Source: Burkholderia oklahomensis C6786
Lineage (GTDB): Bacteria; Pseudomonadota; Gammaproteobacteria; Burkholderiales; Burkholderiaceae
Reading direction: 5' to 3'
NCBI RefSeq assembly: GCF_000959365.1
Contig: NZ_CP009556.1
Location: forward strand, 434,001 to 498,000
DNA: 64,000 nt
Under the pieces are notes generated by a model, which saw nothing but the letters and a program-made list of their open reading frames with translations, ran no database searches and had not been told where the DNA came from. Positions 1 to 22,900 of the stretch are shown here, in pieces; the stretch's first letter is position 1, and every line of letters begins with the position of its first letter. The position numbers and the translations under genes are program-made.

Positions 1-11647
<11,647 letters not shown>

Positions 11648-11651
<4 letters not shown>

Positions 11652-12952
11652 GCACGCCTCCGACGCAACGACGCGCGGCGAGCACCGATCGTGTGTCCCG
11701 CTTGCCCCGGCAGATCGTCGTGGTACTGCTGACGCTCGCGGTGGACGCGATCGGCATGGGCGTCGCGGCACCGGTGCTGCCGGATCTGCTGCGGGCGATC
11801 GAGTACGGCCCCGCCAACGTGCCGCTGCTGCTCGGCGTGCTGATGACGTGCGCGGCGCTCATGCAGTTCGTCTTCGGGCCGCTGCTCGGCACGCTGAGCG
11901 ACGCGCTGGGACGGCGGCCGGTGCTGCTTGCGGCACTGCTCGGCAACGCCGTCGCGTTCCTGCTGCTCGCTTCCGCGCGCGACTTCACGTGGCTGCTCGC
12001 CGGCCATTTGCTCGTCGGCGCGACGGCGGCCAGCACGGGCGTCGCGACCGCCTATCTCGCCGACGTCACGCCGCCGAGCCTGCGCGCCGCGCGGTTCGGC
12101 CTCGCGAGCGGCGTCGTCGGCCTCGGTCTCGTTGCAGGTCCCGCGTTCGGCGGACTGCTGGGCACACTGGGACCGCGGGTGCCGTTCTACGCGGCGGGCG
12201 CGCTCGCGGTCTGCAACTGCGTGAGCGCCGTGCTCGCGCTGCCCGAAAGCCTACCTGCGACGCAGCGCAACCCGGTCGCGTGGCGACGCGCGAATCCGTT
12301 CGGCAGCCTCGCGCTGGTGCGGCAGGATCGCCGCTTTCGCCGCCTGTCGTTCGCCGTGTGCTGCGGCATGATGGCCTACGGCATCTACCTCACCTGCTTC
12401 GTCATCTCGAACGAGCAGCGGATCGGCTGGGGACCGAAAGAGAACGGCATGGCGCTCGCGATGCTGGGCCTCGGCATCACGCTGACGCAGAGCTTCGTCC
12501 TGCCGCGCCTCGTGTCGCGGCTCGGCGAACGCAAGACGGCCATTGCCGGCTATGCGCTTTTCGTGCCGGCCTACGTGTGCTACAGCGTCGCCGATTCGCC
12601 CGCCGCCGTGATCATCGCAATCGTGCTGCATGCGCTCGCGCTCGTCAGCGATCCCGCCGTCCGCACGATGATCTCGCTCCTCGCGAGCGCGGGCCGGCAG
12701 GGCGAATACCAGGGAGCGCTCGTCTGCCTGATGGGATTGGCCGCATCGTGCGCGCCGATCGCCGGCGCGAACCTGTTTCATTTCTTCGCCGATCCGTCGT
12801 CTCCGCTGCGCCTTCCGGGCGCGCCCTTCCTGGTCGCCGCTGCACTGTACGTGCTGTCGCTCGCCGCCGTCCTGCGCAGCGATGCCGGCACACGCACCCA
12901 GGCGCAGACCGTGCCGTTTCCCCCCTACGCTAGAGAGGATAGCCATGACTAA
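11648..12952 (+). CDS. MFS drug/metabolite exporter (TetA-like, 12 TM)
   Basis: 434-aa inner-membrane protein of the major facilitator superfamily. The N-terminal helix segment begins near residue 22, and the loop 2-3 signature reads [14 protein letters not shown], the DHA1/TetA motif A. Two six-helix halves are separated by an Arg-rich loop near residues 200-225. The ATG overlaps the megasynthase stop as ATGA, so translation is probably coupled. Its position inside the NRPS operon suggests it exports the finished peptide-polyketide and may confer self-resistance. The substrate is inferred from context only. Confidence 0.9.
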
Positions 12953-13145
12953 TCTGCTCGACGATCCCGAAGGCTCGTTCTTCGTGCTGTCGAACGCCGA
13001 AGGACAACACTCGCTCTGGCCGGCGTCGATCGCGCTGCCCGCCGGCTGGACCGTCGTCTTTGGGCAGGACGCGCGGCAACCGTGCATCGACTACATCGAC
13101 ACGCACTGGACCGACCTGGCCCCGCGCCGCCCGCGCGCGGCCTGA
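12945..13145 (+). CDS. MbtH-like adenylation-domain partner
   Basis: 66-aa MbtH-family protein. The family signature is clear: [10 protein letters not shown], then PAGW, then [13 protein letters not shown] with the conserved tryptophans. Such proteins bind the adenylation domains of partner NRPSs and are often needed for their solubility or activity. The chosen ATG at 12945 has an AGAGAGG Shine-Dalgarno about 6 bases upstream and overlaps the exporter stop by 8 bp. It lies between the two NRPS genes, so it probably serves one or more of the three adenylation domains seen here. Confidence 0.93.
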   Translation: MTNLLDDPEGSFFVLSNAEGQHSLWPASIALPAGWTVVFGQDARQPCIDYIDTHWTDLAPRRPRAA

Positions 13146-13251
13146 CGTCATACCCGCGGATGCCGACGTTCCGCCGCGGAACGGGCACCGCGCGCCGCCA
13201 TCGCAGCGGCCACCCGCCCCATCACGCGACGCCCAACGAGGACACGCCGAC

Positions 13252-16200
13252 ATGACGAACGAGTTCGCTCGCAGCGCTTATCCCTTGCTGCCTGCCCAGC
13301 AGGAAATCTGGTTCGCGGAACAACTCGCGCCGGGAACCAGCGCGTACAACACCGCCGCGTATCTCGACATCGAAGGCCCGGTCGACGCCGGAACGTTCGA
13401 CGCGGCGGCCCGCCGGCTTGTCGCCGAGACCGAATGCATTCGCGTCGCCTTCACGGAATGCGATTCGATTCCGATACAGATCCCGAGCGCCGACGGCGAC
13501 TGGAATGTCGCCCATCTCGACTTCTGCTCCGAAGCCGATCCGCACGCGGCCGCCGAAGCCTGGATGGCGGCCGATCGCGTCCGTCCGACGGATCTCGCGC
13601 GCGACCGGCTGTTTCGCTTCGCGCTGCTTCGCATCGCGCCCGACCGGTTCTACTGGTACGTGTTCTTTCATCACATCGTGATCGACGGTTTCGGGGTCAC
13701 GCTGCTGACCCAGCGATGCGCCGAAATCTATACGGCGCTCGCGGAGGGCGGCGCGCCGGCACCGACGCGCTTCGGCACGCTCGGCGATCTAGTGCGGACC
13801 GACGCCGCGTATCGCGCATCGCCGTCGTTCACGCTCGATCGCGACTATTGGACTGCGCGTCTCGCCGGCCGGCCGTCGCCCGCGACCCTGTCGAGCGACG
13901 CGAAGCCCGGCGGGTTCTCGCCGCTCGGCGGCTTTCGCCGCGAATGGGAACGCCTGTCGCCCGATGCGAGCCGCGCGTTGCGCGCGCTCGCGCAAGCCGA
14001 AGGCACCGGCATCCCGCAACTGATGATCGGGCTATCGGCCGCCTATCTGCAACGCGCGCTCAATCAGGACGAGATCGTCGTCGGCATGTCTGCGACCGCG
14101 CGCACCGGCCCCGACATGCGCAAGACGCCGGGCATGCTCGCCAACGTGCTGCCGCTGCGCTTCGCGTTCGATGCGGCGGCATCCCTGCAGACCGTCGCGC
14201 GACAGGCCGCGCGAGAAGTGCGGCAGGCGCTGCGTCACGCGCGCTATCGAAGCGTCGAACTCTTCCGCGACGCGCAGCAGACCGGCGAGAACGCGCGCCT
14301 GTTCGCCCAGGTCGTCAACGTGATGTCGTTCGACTCGGATGCCCACTTCGCCGGCCATCGCGCGCGATTCCGCCACCTGTCGGCCGGGCCGGTCGACGAT
14401 TTCTCGTGGACCGTCTATGACCAGGGCGACGACGAGGGACTCCGCATCGCCTTCGACGCGAACGCCGCCCAATACGGCGACGACGAGCTAGGCCGCCACC
14501 GCGAGCGCTTCGTGCGGCTCGCCGAAGCAGCGGCGACTTCGCCCTCACGGGCGATCGCGACGATCGGGCTGGCGAGCGCCGCGGAGCAGCACCGTATCCT
14601 GCACGACTGGAATGCGGTCGCGGCAGCGACGACGGGCACCGTGCCGGATACGTTCGAGCGGCAGGCGGCCGCCACGCCCGACGCGATCGCGCTCACCTTC
14701 GGCCCCGCGCATCTGTCCTATGCGGCGCTCAACGCGCACGCCAACCGCATCGCGCATCGGCTGATCGCGCTCGGCGTCGGCCCCGGCGCGATCGCGGCCG
14801 TGTGCGTGAACCGCTCGCTCGATCTCGTCGTCGCGCTGCTCGCGATCCTGAAGTCGGGCGCAGCCTACCTGCCGCTCGACCCGGACTATCCGCCGGAGCG
14901 TCTCGCCTTCATGCTGACCGACGCCAGGCCAGCCGCGACGCTGACCACCGCGGACCTCGCATCGCGCGTCGAAGGCGGCGGCGTCGTGCTGCATGTCGAC
15001 GATCCCGGCGAAAACGATGCATCGCCCGCGGCCGCGCCCGATCCGACCGATGACGACCGGCTCCGGCCGCTGCGCCCGTCGGATCCGGCGTACGTCATTT
15101 ACACGTCCGGCTCGACGGGCAGGCCGAAAGGGGTCGTCGTCCCGCATGCCAACGTGATCCGTCTGCTGACGAGCACCGAGCCCTGGTTCCGCTTCGGCCC
15201 GAACGACGTCTGGACGCTATTCCACTCGTGCGCATTCGATTTCTCGGTATGGGAGTGCTGGGGAGCGCTGCTGACGGGCGGCAGGCTCGTGATCGTGCCT
15301 TATCCGGTGAGTCGCTCGCCCGTCGAGTTCCTGAGCCTTCTCGCACGCGAGCGCGTGACCGTGCTGAACCAGACGCCGTCGGCCTTTCAGCAATTGATGC
15401 AGGCGGATCGCGACGACGCCGCGCTCGGCCGGCAGTTGCGGTTGCGCTACGCGATCTTCGGCGGCGAGGCGCTCGACGTGCGCAAGCTCGACGACTGGTA
15501 TGCGCGCCACGCCGAGACCGCGCCGCAATTGATCAACATGTACGGCATCACGGAGACGACCGTGCACGTCAGCTATCTCGAGCTGACGCGGCGCACGGCC
15601 GCCGAGCCCGCGTACAGCCCGATCGGCTGCAAGATCCCCGACCTGCGTCTCTACGTCCTCGACGGCGCGCTCAATCCCGTGCCGCCCGGCGTCGCGGGCG
15701 AAATCTACGTCGCGGGCGCGGGGCTCGCGCTCGGCTATCTCGGACGGCCGGGCCTGACCGCGCAGCGCTTCGTTGCAGACCCGTTCGGCGCGCCCGGCAC
15801 GCGCATGTATCGCTCCGGCGACCTCGCGCGCTGGCGCGCCGACGGCACGCTCGACTTCATCGGCCGGGCGGACGATCAGATCAAGATTCGCGGGTTCCGC
15901 GTCGAGCTCGGGGAGATCGCGCACGCGCTCGTGCAGCACGCAACGGTCGCGCAGGCCGAAGTCGTCGTCCGCGAGGACACGCCCGGCGAGAAACGCCTCG
16001 TCGCCTACGTCGTCGCGGCGACCGGCCTCGCCGCGACGCCGCAAGCGCTTCGCGCGGATCTCGCGCGGCATCTGCCGGAGCACATGGTGCCGTCGGCCGT
16101 TGTCGTGCTCGATGCGCTGCCGTTGACGCCGAACGGCAAGCTCGATCGCCGCGCGCTGCCTGCGCCCGTATTCGCGAGCCACAGCAAGCGCTCGCCCGCC

Positions 16201-16464
16201 GACGAGCGGGAGCGCGCGCTATGCACGGTGCTCGCGGAAATTCTCGGCGTCGACGACATCGGCCCGGACGACAATTTCTTCGAGCTGGGCGGCGATTCGC
16301 TGACCGCGATGCGCGTCATCAATCGCGTGCGCGCGGAATTCAGCGTCAAGCTGTCGATCCGCGACCTGTTCGCCGCCCCGAGCGTCGCACTGATCGCCGC
16401 AAAGCTCGAAGCGAAACGATCGACGCCCGTGCGCGCCGAAGCACATGCGGCACAGGACGCATAG
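13252..16464 (+). CDS. Stand-alone NRPS module C-A(Thr)-PCP
   Basis: 1070 aa. The C domain (about 13260-14560) begins [14 protein letters not shown] and carries HHIVIDGFG, closely resembling the EntF condensation domain, a class that often takes an acyl or aryl donor from a separate carrier protein. The A domain (14640-16130) has [11 protein letters not shown]. Aligning against GrsA, I read the pocket as D-F-W-N-I-G-M-V-H-K, the textbook threonine code. The PCP has GGDSL with the serine at 16297. There is no TE or epimerase, so the Thr-loaded chain must pass to another enzyme, most simply the megasynthase encoded upstream. The ATG at 13252 follows an AACGAGGA ribosome site, 106 bp after mbtH. 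The reading is by eye, but the Thr code is unusually clean. Confidence 0.93.
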   Translation: MTNEFARSAYPLLPAQQEIWFAEQLAPGTSAYNTAAYLDIEGPVDAGTFDAAARRLVAETECIRVAFTECDSIPIQIPSADGDWNVAHLDFCSEADPHAAAEAWMAADRVRPTDLARDRLFRFALLRIAPDRFYWYVFFHHIVIDGFGVTLLTQRCAEIYTALAEGGAPAPTRFGTLGDLVRTDAAYRASPSFTLDRDYWTARLAGRPSPATLSSDAKPGGFSPLGGFRREWERLSPDASRALRALAQAEGTGIPQLMIGLSAAYLQRALNQDEIVVGMSATARTGPDMRKTPGMLANVLPLRFAFDAAASLQTVARQAAREVRQALRHARYRSVELFRDAQQTGENARLFAQVVNVMSFDSDAHFAGHRARFRHLSAGPVDDFSWTVYDQGDDEGLRIAFDANAAQYGDDELGRHRERFVRLAEAAATSPSRAIATIGLASAAEQHRILHDWNAVAAATTGTVPDTFERQAAATPDAIALTFGPAHLSYAALNAHANRIAHRLIALGVGPGAIAAVCVNRSLDLVVALLAILKSGAAYLPLDPDYPPERLAFMLTDARPAATLTTADLASRVEGGGVVLHVDDPGENDASPAAAPDPTDDDRLRPLRPSDPAYVIYTSGSTGRPKGVVVPHANVIRLLTSTEPWFRFGPNDVWTLFHSCAFDFSVWECWGALLTGGRLVIVPYPVSRSPVEFLSLLARERVTVLNQTPSAFQQLMQADRDDAALGRQLRLRYAIFGGEALDVRKLDDWYARHAETAPQLINMYGITETTVHVSYLELTRRTAAEPAYSPIGCKIPDLRLYVLDGALNPVPPGVAGEIYVAGAGLALGYLGRPGLTAQRFVADPFGAPGTRMYRSGDLARWRADGTLDFIGRADDQIKIRGFRVELGEIAHALVQHATVAQAEVVVREDTPGEKRLVAYVVAATGLAATPQALRADLARHLPEHMVPSAVVVLDALPLTPNGKLDRRALPAPVFASHSKRSPADERERALCTVLAEILGVDDIGPDDNFFELGGDSLTAMRVINRVRAEFSVKLSIRDLFAAPSVALIAAKLEAKRSTPVRAEAHAAQDA

Positions 16465-16699
16465 GGCAGCCCCGCACCGGGCCGTCCGGTTTTCCAGCGA
16501 GGCCCACTCCCGTCGGTTGAAAAGACGTCAGCCGCAGCTCGCCTATGTAGTTGTGGGCGCAACCAGGCGGCTCCGCTGCAAAGCGCGCGGCGCACGACGT
16601 TCCGGCAATCGGCGGGATCGGAGGCCATTCTAGACGGCGCGCGGCGTGCCGGGCCTGTCCGGCATGCGCGGCGCGCCACGCAGACGAGGAGCGTATGTC
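16465..16699. other. Junction between NRPS operon and IS3-family remnant
   Basis: 235 bases without a recognisable gene. It should contain the left end of the insertion element, but I could not identify a convincing terminal inverted repeat or target duplication by eye. No T-run terminator is obvious after the NRPS stop. Confidence 0.4.
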
Positions 16700-16966
16700 G
16701 TGAGGAAGAGCAAGTACACAGACGAGCAGATCGCCGATGCGCTGAAACGCGTACGGCAAGGCACACCGGTAGCCGACGTGTGCCGCGAAATGGGCATCAG
16801 CGGAGCGACTTTCTACAACTGGCGCACCAAGTTCAGCGGCCTGACGCCGACGAAGGTGAATCACGTCAAGCAGTTGGAGAAGGAGAACGCGAAGCTCAAG
16901 CGGCTCGTCGCGAATCTCTCGCTCGACAAGGCGATTTTGCAGGAGGTCCTGTCAAAAAAAGCCTGA
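16700..16966 (+). CDS. IS3-family transposase OrfA
   Basis: 88-aa DNA-binding OrfA of an IS3-family element. It starts KSKYTDEQIADAL and contains a helix-turn-helix (VADVCREMGISGATFYNW) and a C-terminal leucine-zipper-like segment (VKQLEKENAKLKRLVANLS). The GTG at 16700 is preferred because it follows GAGGAG at the usual distance and matches the normal OrfA length. It ends at an A7 run (16954-16960), the usual programmed -1 frameshift site into OrfB. Confidence 0.85.
   Translation: MRKSKYTDEQIADALKRVRQGTPVADVCREMGISGATFYNWRTKFSGLTPTKVNHVKQLEKENAKLKRLVANLSLDKAILQEVLSKKA
16952..16963 (+). promoter_or_regulatory. Programmed -1 frameshift slippery site of IS3 element
   Basis: The sequence TCAAAAAAAGCC places A-AAA-AAG across the OrfA codons just before its stop, in the correct phase to shift into the OrfB frame. 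This is the classic IS3-family arrangement. OrfB is truncated, so the site no longer makes a functional transposase. Confidence 0.6.
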
Positions 16967-17298
16967 AGCCTTCCCGGCTGCGCGAGCTCGCCGTCGACTT
17001 GATGCAACGCTTCGACGCGAGCCAGCGCCAGGTGTGCGCGGCGCTCAACCTTTCGCGTTCGGTCTTCAGCTATCGGCCGGCCGCCCCCGATTCGAGCAAG
17101 CCGGCGGCACGCCTCGGCGAAATCGCACAGACAAGCAGACGCCACGGCTATCGCCGTGTGCACATGCCGCGCCGGGAAGGCGGGCGCGACAATCACACGC
17201 GCATCCACCGCCTCCATTGCGAGCAGGGCTCATCGCAGGCGGACAGGAAGCCGCGATCCGACGAGACCGAGCAATCCGGGGATCCGAAGGACTCTTGA
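16954..17298 (+). pseudogene. Truncated IS3-family transposase OrfB
   Basis: In the -1 frame after the A7 slippery run comes an OrfB N-terminus (LRELAVDLMQRFDASQRQVC, then YGYRR-like HGYRRVHMPRREG and a degraded RVYRLYREQG-like stretch). It loses similarity near 17240 and stops at 17298. The whole rve integrase core with its DDE triad is absent, so the element cannot transpose itself. It is a relic marking the end of the NRPS operon. Confidence 0.75.
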
Positions 17299-17621
17299 AC
17301 GCGTTCGTCGCTGTTGCGGCCCGGTCCGGGCACCGTTCGCGTCGGCCCGCGCGCCGGCATACATGGTCTTTTTCGTCGTGTCCGGATGCGGCGTGCTCCG
17401 GCCTCGTGACGATCGCAGCGAGGCCGATCCGGGCGATTGCATGTCGTGTCCGGCGTGCGGCGGCATCGATCCGTCCGGGCATCGACGTCAACGGTCCGCA
17501 TCAATTCCGTGCCTGCCGGCGCGGCCGCAAGGTCGTCGCGCTGCCGGATTGCCGTCGTCGTGCCGGTGCGACGCGTCGCGTACTTCGCGTGCGTCATGTA
17601 CAGCACGTCGAACGTCGTGCA
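17299..17621. other. Gene-free stretch after the IS remnant
   Basis: 323 bases between the broken OrfB and the 3' end of the amidase gene. Open frames here lack start sites and recognisable protein features. It may be decayed mobile-element or flanking DNA. I see no terminator or repeat. Confidence 0.4.
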
Positions 17622-19208
17622 TCACGCGCCGACCACCGGAACGTTCGACCGCTCGACATACCGCGGCTCGTGCCGCCACCGCGCCGCCTGCTCGAACGCG
17701 TAGCCGAGCGCGAGCAGCCGCGCCTCGCTCCACGGCGCGCCGACGAACGACACGCCGACCGGCAAGCCGCGCACGAGCCCGGCCGGCACCGTCAGATGCG
17801 GGAAGCCCGCGACCGCCGCGGGCGTCGAAAAGCCGTCGCTGCCGCTGTCGCCGTTGATCAGATCGATCAGCCACGCAGTGCCTTCCGTCGGCGCAACGAG
17901 CGCATCGAGCCGCTGCTCGCGCAGCACGCGCGCCAGCCCCTCGTCGCGCGCACGGCGGCCGCAGCGGTCGAGCGCGTCGCGATAGGCCGCTGCATCGAGC
18001 CCGCCCGCCTCCTGCGCGCGCAACAACAGTTCCTGGCCGAAATACGGCATCTCCCGCGCATGCTGCGCTTCGTTGAACGCGATCACGTCGGCGAGCGTGC
18101 GCACGCGCGCGTGCGGCGCGAACGTGCGCAGCCACAGCGGCAAGCCGTGCTTGAACTCGTGCAGCAGCACGGTCTTCTCGTCGTCCTCGTAGTCGGGCTT
18201 CGGCAGATCGACCGGATCGATCACGACCGCGCCGAGCCGCTTCATCTCCGCAATCGCACGCTCGATCTGTGCATCGACTTCGTCATGCCCGGTGAAGTAC
18301 GCGCGCGCGATGCCGATCCGCGCGCCGCGCAGCGCGTTCGCGTCGAGCGCGCCGACGTAGTCGGCGGGCGCAGGCGCGTCCGCCGTCGCGGAATCGTTCG
18401 CGTCGCCGCCCGCGAGCGCGGCGAGCAGCCGCGCCGCGTCGCGGACCGTGCGCGTGATCGGCCCCGCCGTATCCTGCGTCTGCGACAGCGGCACGATCCC
18501 GTCGCGGCTCACGCGCCCGACCGTCGGCTTCAGCCCGACGCAGCCGTTGATCGCGGCGGGCGACACGATCGAGCCGTCGGTCTCGGTGCCCACCGCCATC
18601 GCGACGAGCCCTGCCGCAACCGCCACCGCCGAGCCGGAGCTCGAGCCGCTCGTCGTCCGGTCGAGCGCGTACGGATTGCGCGACAGCCCGCCGCGCGCGC
18701 TCCAGCCGCTCGTCGAGCGCGTCGAGCGGAAGTTCGCCCACTCGCTGAGATTGGTCTTCGCGACGACCACCGCGCCCGCGCGCCGCAGCCGCGCGACGAG
18801 ATGCGCATCGCGCGTCGCGTGCACGCCGTCGAGCGCGAGCGAGCCGGCCGTCGTCGCCATCCGGTCGCCCGTCGCGATGTTGTCCTTCAGCGCGACGGTC
18901 ACGCCGTGCAGCGGACCGCGCACGGCGCCCGCGCCCCGTTCGGCGTCGAGCGCGCGCGCGATCGCTTCGGCGTCCGGATTCAATTCGATGATCGCGTTCA
19001 GGCGCGGGCCGTCGCGATCGATGCGCGCGATGCGATCGAACGTCTCGCGCACCGCCTGCGACGCGCTCGGCGCCTCGTGCAAGAACATCGGCGCCGATTC
19101 GCCGCCGCGATCGCCGGAAGCCTGCGCGGCCGATGCATGCGTATCCGCAAGAACGGATTGCGCCGAACCGAGCGCGCCGAGCGTATGAAGGAATTGACGT
19201 CGTTTCAT
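17622..19208 (-). CDS. Amidase-signature hydrolase with Tat signal
   Basis: 528 aa. It begins MKRRQFLHTLGALG, a twin-arginine signal (RRxFL), so it is probably folded in the cytoplasm and exported to the periplasm. The amidase-signature core is intact: lysine in VALKDN (K108), the SGSSSGSA loop holding the cis-serine (about S189), and the nucleophile in TDGSIVSP (S213), giving the Ser-cisSer-Lys triad. It hydrolyses an amide bond, but the substrate cannot be told. The ATG at 19208 was chosen over upstream frame because it begins the Tat motif. It is monocistronic and divergent from the small gene at 19543. Confidence 0.88.
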   Translation of the reverse strand: MKRRQFLHTLGALGSAQSVLADTHASAAQASGDRGGESAPMFLHEAPSASQAVRETFDRIARIDRDGPRLNAIIELNPDAEAIARALDAERGAGAVRGPLHGVTVALKDNIATGDRMATTAGSLALDGVHATRDAHLVARLRRAGAVVVAKTNLSEWANFRSTRSTSGWSARGGLSRNPYALDRTTSGSSSGSAVAVAAGLVAMAVGTETDGSIVSPAAINGCVGLKPTVGRVSRDGIVPLSQTQDTAGPITRTVRDAARLLAALAGGDANDSATADAPAPADYVGALDANALRGARIGIARAYFTGHDEVDAQIERAIAEMKRLGAVVIDPVDLPKPDYEDDEKTVLLHEFKHGLPLWLRTFAPHARVRTLADVIAFNEAQHAREMPYFGQELLLRAQEAGGLDAAAYRDALDRCGRRARDEGLARVLREQRLDALVAPTEGTAWLIDLINGDSGSDGFSTPAAVAGFPHLTVPAGLVRGLPVGVSFVGAPWSEARLLALGYAFEQAARWRHEPRYVERSNVPVVGA

Positions 19209-19542
19209 TCGAGCACGTCCTGTCGTCGTTATGCGGTCGCGCGGCGGAAGCGATCGGCGCGATCGGCGCAAGCCGTCGAGCGCCTGCGCCGGTGGAGTGT
19301 ATGCGAACGGCGATCGACGCGCACGCAACGATCGACCGCCGAGCGAAGCGACGCCGCCGTCTCGCCCCGCCGCTCGCAGTGAACTTCCGCGACGAATCGC
19401 GATCCCTGTATCTCACGCCGTCGCCGCGCGACGGCGCATGCGCGTGGGCCGCGCGCGGCCGGCCGGCTTCGGCGACGATGCCGGCCGCGTCCGCCCGCGG
19501 CCCGCGCCTGACCATCGAAGCCATTGTTTTTAGAAGGACTCC
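19209..19542. other. Divergent intergenic region, amidase / small protein
   Basis: 334 GC-rich bases between divergently transcribed genes. They must hold promoters for both. I see only the ribosome site AGAAGGA just before 19543 and no clear operator or repeat. Confidence 0.4.
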
Positions 19543-19866
19543 ATGAAGAAGATTCTCGCTGTCATCGCTTTTCTCGCCGTCGTCGGCTGGCTCGCCGCGA
19601 CGACGACCATCCTGCTCGCCCCGACCGCGCAACCGTGCACCGATGCCTGGTTCGACGCGATCGACAAGCAATTCAACATCACCGACGACGGAGGGCACGG
19701 CCCCGATCCGGGCAGCAGCGAATGGCTCAGCGCGGTCGAGCGCAACGCGAAGCTGCCCGAAAACGATCATCTGACCGAGCAGCAGCGCTGCGAGGCGATC
19801 CAGCGCGAGCTCGCGCATCGCACGTACATCGTGAACCGGCGTCTCGGCCTGAAGTTCGTGCTCTGA
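19543..19866 (+). CDS. Small membrane-anchored or secreted hypothetical protein
   Basis: 107 aa. It opens with MKK and a hydrophobic segment (about residues 4-27, ending TILLAPTAQP) that could be a signal peptide or a single membrane anchor. The mature part is soluble and charged with two cysteines (about C32 and C83), which could form a disulphide in the periplasm. The AGAAGGA ribosome site lies 6 bases before the ATG, and coding bias is normal, so I believe it is real. I do not recognise the family. Confidence 0.75.
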   Translation: MKKILAVIAFLAVVGWLAATTTILLAPTAQPCTDAWFDAIDKQFNITDDGGHGPDPGSSEWLSAVERNAKLPENDHLTEQQRCEAIQRELAHRTYIVNRRLGLKFVL

Positions 19867-19875
19867 CCACGCCGC

Positions 19876-19902
19876 GTGCGCGCGCAGCATCCGCGCGCGC
19901 AC
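19876..19902. terminator. GC-rich hairpin between convergent genes
   Basis: Perfect 9-bp inverted repeat (GTGCGCGCG / CGCGCGCAC, 9-base loop) between the ends of the convergent small gene and RND pump gene. No T-run follows on either strand, so it is at best a weak or Rho-assisted bidirectional terminator. Confidence 0.4.
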
Positions 19903-19918
19903 GCCCGCGCCGGCCATC

Positions 19919-22900
19919 TCATTCGTTCGCCGCGACGCCGTGCTCGCTCGGCTCGCGGCCGCGCTCGACAGCCCGTCGTCCGCGCCGCCCGAGCGATGCG
20001 ACCACCTGGAACGCGATCGGCGCGAACACGAGCCCGAACAGCGTCGCGGCCAGCACGCCGCCGAACGCGCCCGTGCCGATCGAGCGGCGGCTCTCGGCGC
20101 CCGCGCCCGTCGCGGTCACGAGCGGCACGACGCCGAGCACGAACGCCATCGACGTCATCACGATCGGCCGGAAGCGCGCCGACGCCGCGTCGATCACCGC
20201 CTGGCGCAGCGCAGCGCCGCGTGCGTGCAGATCGCGCGCGAACTGCACGATCAGGATCGCGTTCTTCGCCGACAGCCCGATCACCGTAATCATCCCGACC
20301 TTGAAATACACGTCGTTCGGCATCCCGCGCAACTGCACGGCCGCGACCGCGCCGATCACGCCGAGCGGCACGACCGTCAGCACCGACAGCGGAATCGTCC
20401 AGCTCTCGTACAGCGCGGCGAGCGCCATGAACACCGCGAGCACCGACAGCCCGATCAGAAGCGGCGTCTGCTTCGCAGCGACGGTTTCCTCGCGCGCCGC
20501 GTCGACCCAGTCATAGCCGATGCCCGTCGGCAGGCTCGCGGCGAGCCGCTCCATTTCGGCCATCGCCGCGCCGAGGCTGTGCCCGCCCGCCGGACGCCCG
20601 TTGACGTCGAGCGACGGATAGCCGTCGTAGCGGTTCAGCGCGACGGGGCCGACGCTCCAGCGCCGCGACGCGATCGCCGACAGCGGCACCATGTCCCCCG
20701 TCTTGTTCGGCACGGTCAGCGTCATCAGTTGATCATCGGTGCTGCGCGCGCCGGCGTCGGCTTCGACGATCACCCGGCGCATCCGCCCCGCCGCCGGAAA
20801 ATCGTCGACGTAGTTCGAGCCGAACAGCCCGCCGAGCAGGCCCGCGATCCGCTCGAACGGCACGCCGAACGCATACGCCTTCGCACGATCGATGTCGAGC
20901 TCGATGCGCGGCGCGTCGGGCAGATCCTCCGTGCGCACGGAGGCGAGCGCCGGATCGGCCTTCGCCGCGTCGGCCAGGCGCTCACGCGCCGCCTTCAGCG
21001 CCGCGATGCCGACGCCGCCGCGATCCTCGAGCCGGAACGTGAAGCCGTCCGAATGGCCGATGCCCGGCACCGCCGGCGGCAGCGACGCATCGACGTCGCC
21101 GTCGCGGATGCGCGCGAACGCGCCGTTCAGGCGGTCGCGCAGCGCGGCCGCGTCGACGCCGCGCTTCGCCCAGTCCTTCAGCTCGACGAACGCCATCGCG
21201 ACGTTCTGCCCGCTGCCGGCGAAGCTCCAGCCGATCACGCTCGTGACGTTCGCGACGGCCGGCTGCCCGTGCAGGATCGCCTCGACCCGCTCGACGACCG
21301 CCATCGTGCGCGCCTGCGTCGCGCCCGCCGGAAGCTGGATCATCACCTGCAATTGGCCCTGATCCTCGGTCGGCAGGAAGCCGTCCGGCATCGCCCAGTA
21401 CATCAGCGCGCCGAAGGCGAGCAGCACCGCGTAGATCGCGAGCATCGGGCCGATCCGCGCGGCGGTGCGCGCGGTGAGCGAGCGATAGCCCGTCGACGCG
21501 CGCGCGAAGCCCGCCGCGAAGCGGTCCGCCGCCCACGCGCCGAGCCCGCGCACGCCGCGCCGCCCGATCCGCGCCGGCGCGCCGCCGGGCGGCAGGGGCT
21601 TCAGCAGATTCGCGCACAGCGCGGGCGTCAGCGACAGCGCCATGAACGACGACACGAGCATCGACGCGATCATCGCGACCGCGAACTGCCGGTAGATGCC
21701 GCCGACGCCGCCCGGAAAGAACGCCATCGGCACGAACACGGCGGTCAGCACCGCCGTCACGCCGACGATCGCGCCGACGATCCGCTTCATCGCGCGCCGC
21801 GTCGCCTCGCGCGGCGACACGCGCTCCTCCTCCATCACGCGATGCACGCTCTCGACGACGACGATCGCATCGTCGACCAGGATGCCGATCGCAAGCACGA
21901 GGCCGAACATCGTGAACACGTTGATCGACAGCCCGAACGCCCACATCGCGACGAACGCACCCATCAGCGTGACGGGAATCACGATCGTCGGCACGAGCGT
22001 GCAGCGCAGATCGCGCAGGAACAGCCACATCACGCCGAACACGAGGACGATCGCCTCGACGAGCGTCAGCACGACCTCGTCGATCGCGATCCGGACGAAA
22101 TGCGCGCCGTCGAACGGGATGTCGACCGCGACGCCGGGCGGCAGCCGCTTCGACAGCTCGGCCAGGCGCGCGCGGATCGCGTTCGACGTCTCGAGCGCGT
22201 TGCCGCGCGGGCCGAGCTGGATGCCGACCGTCGCGGCCGCCTGGCCGTTCAGCCGCGACGAGAACGAATAGTCGTCGCGGCCGAGCTCGACGCGCGCGAC
22301 GTCCGCGAGCCGCACGACGGAGCCGTCCGGCTTCGACTTCAGCACGATCTGGCCGAACTCGGCGGGCGACGCGAGCTGGCCCTTCACGATCACCGACGCG
22401 CTCAGCTGCTGGCCGGCGGCGAACGGCGCATCGCCGATCGCGCCCGCCGTCACCGCCGCGTTCTGCGCGGCGACGGCCGCGATCACGTCGTCGGCGCCGA
22501 GCCCGTACTCGCGCAGCTTCATCGGATCGAGCCAGATCCGCAGCGCCTCGTCGGCGTCCCACAGCTGCGCGGAGCCGACGCCCGGCGCGCGCTTCAGCTC
22601 GCGCAGCACGTAGCGGCTCAGGTAATCGCTCAATTGCGCGGAATCGCGCGTGCCGTCGGTCGACGTGAGCGCGACGAGCATCAGGAACGTATTCGTCGCC
22701 TTGAACACGCCGATCCCCTGCTGGACGACCTGCTGCGGCAGGCGCGGCTCGATCTGCTTCAGCCGGTTCTGCACGTCGACGAGCGCGAGGTCCGGGTCGG
22801 CGCCGGTCGCGAACGTGACGTCGATTTCGAGGTTGCCGTGGCCGTCGCTGCTGGTTTCGTAATAGAGCAGGCCGTCCGCGCCGTCGAGGCTTTCTTCGAT

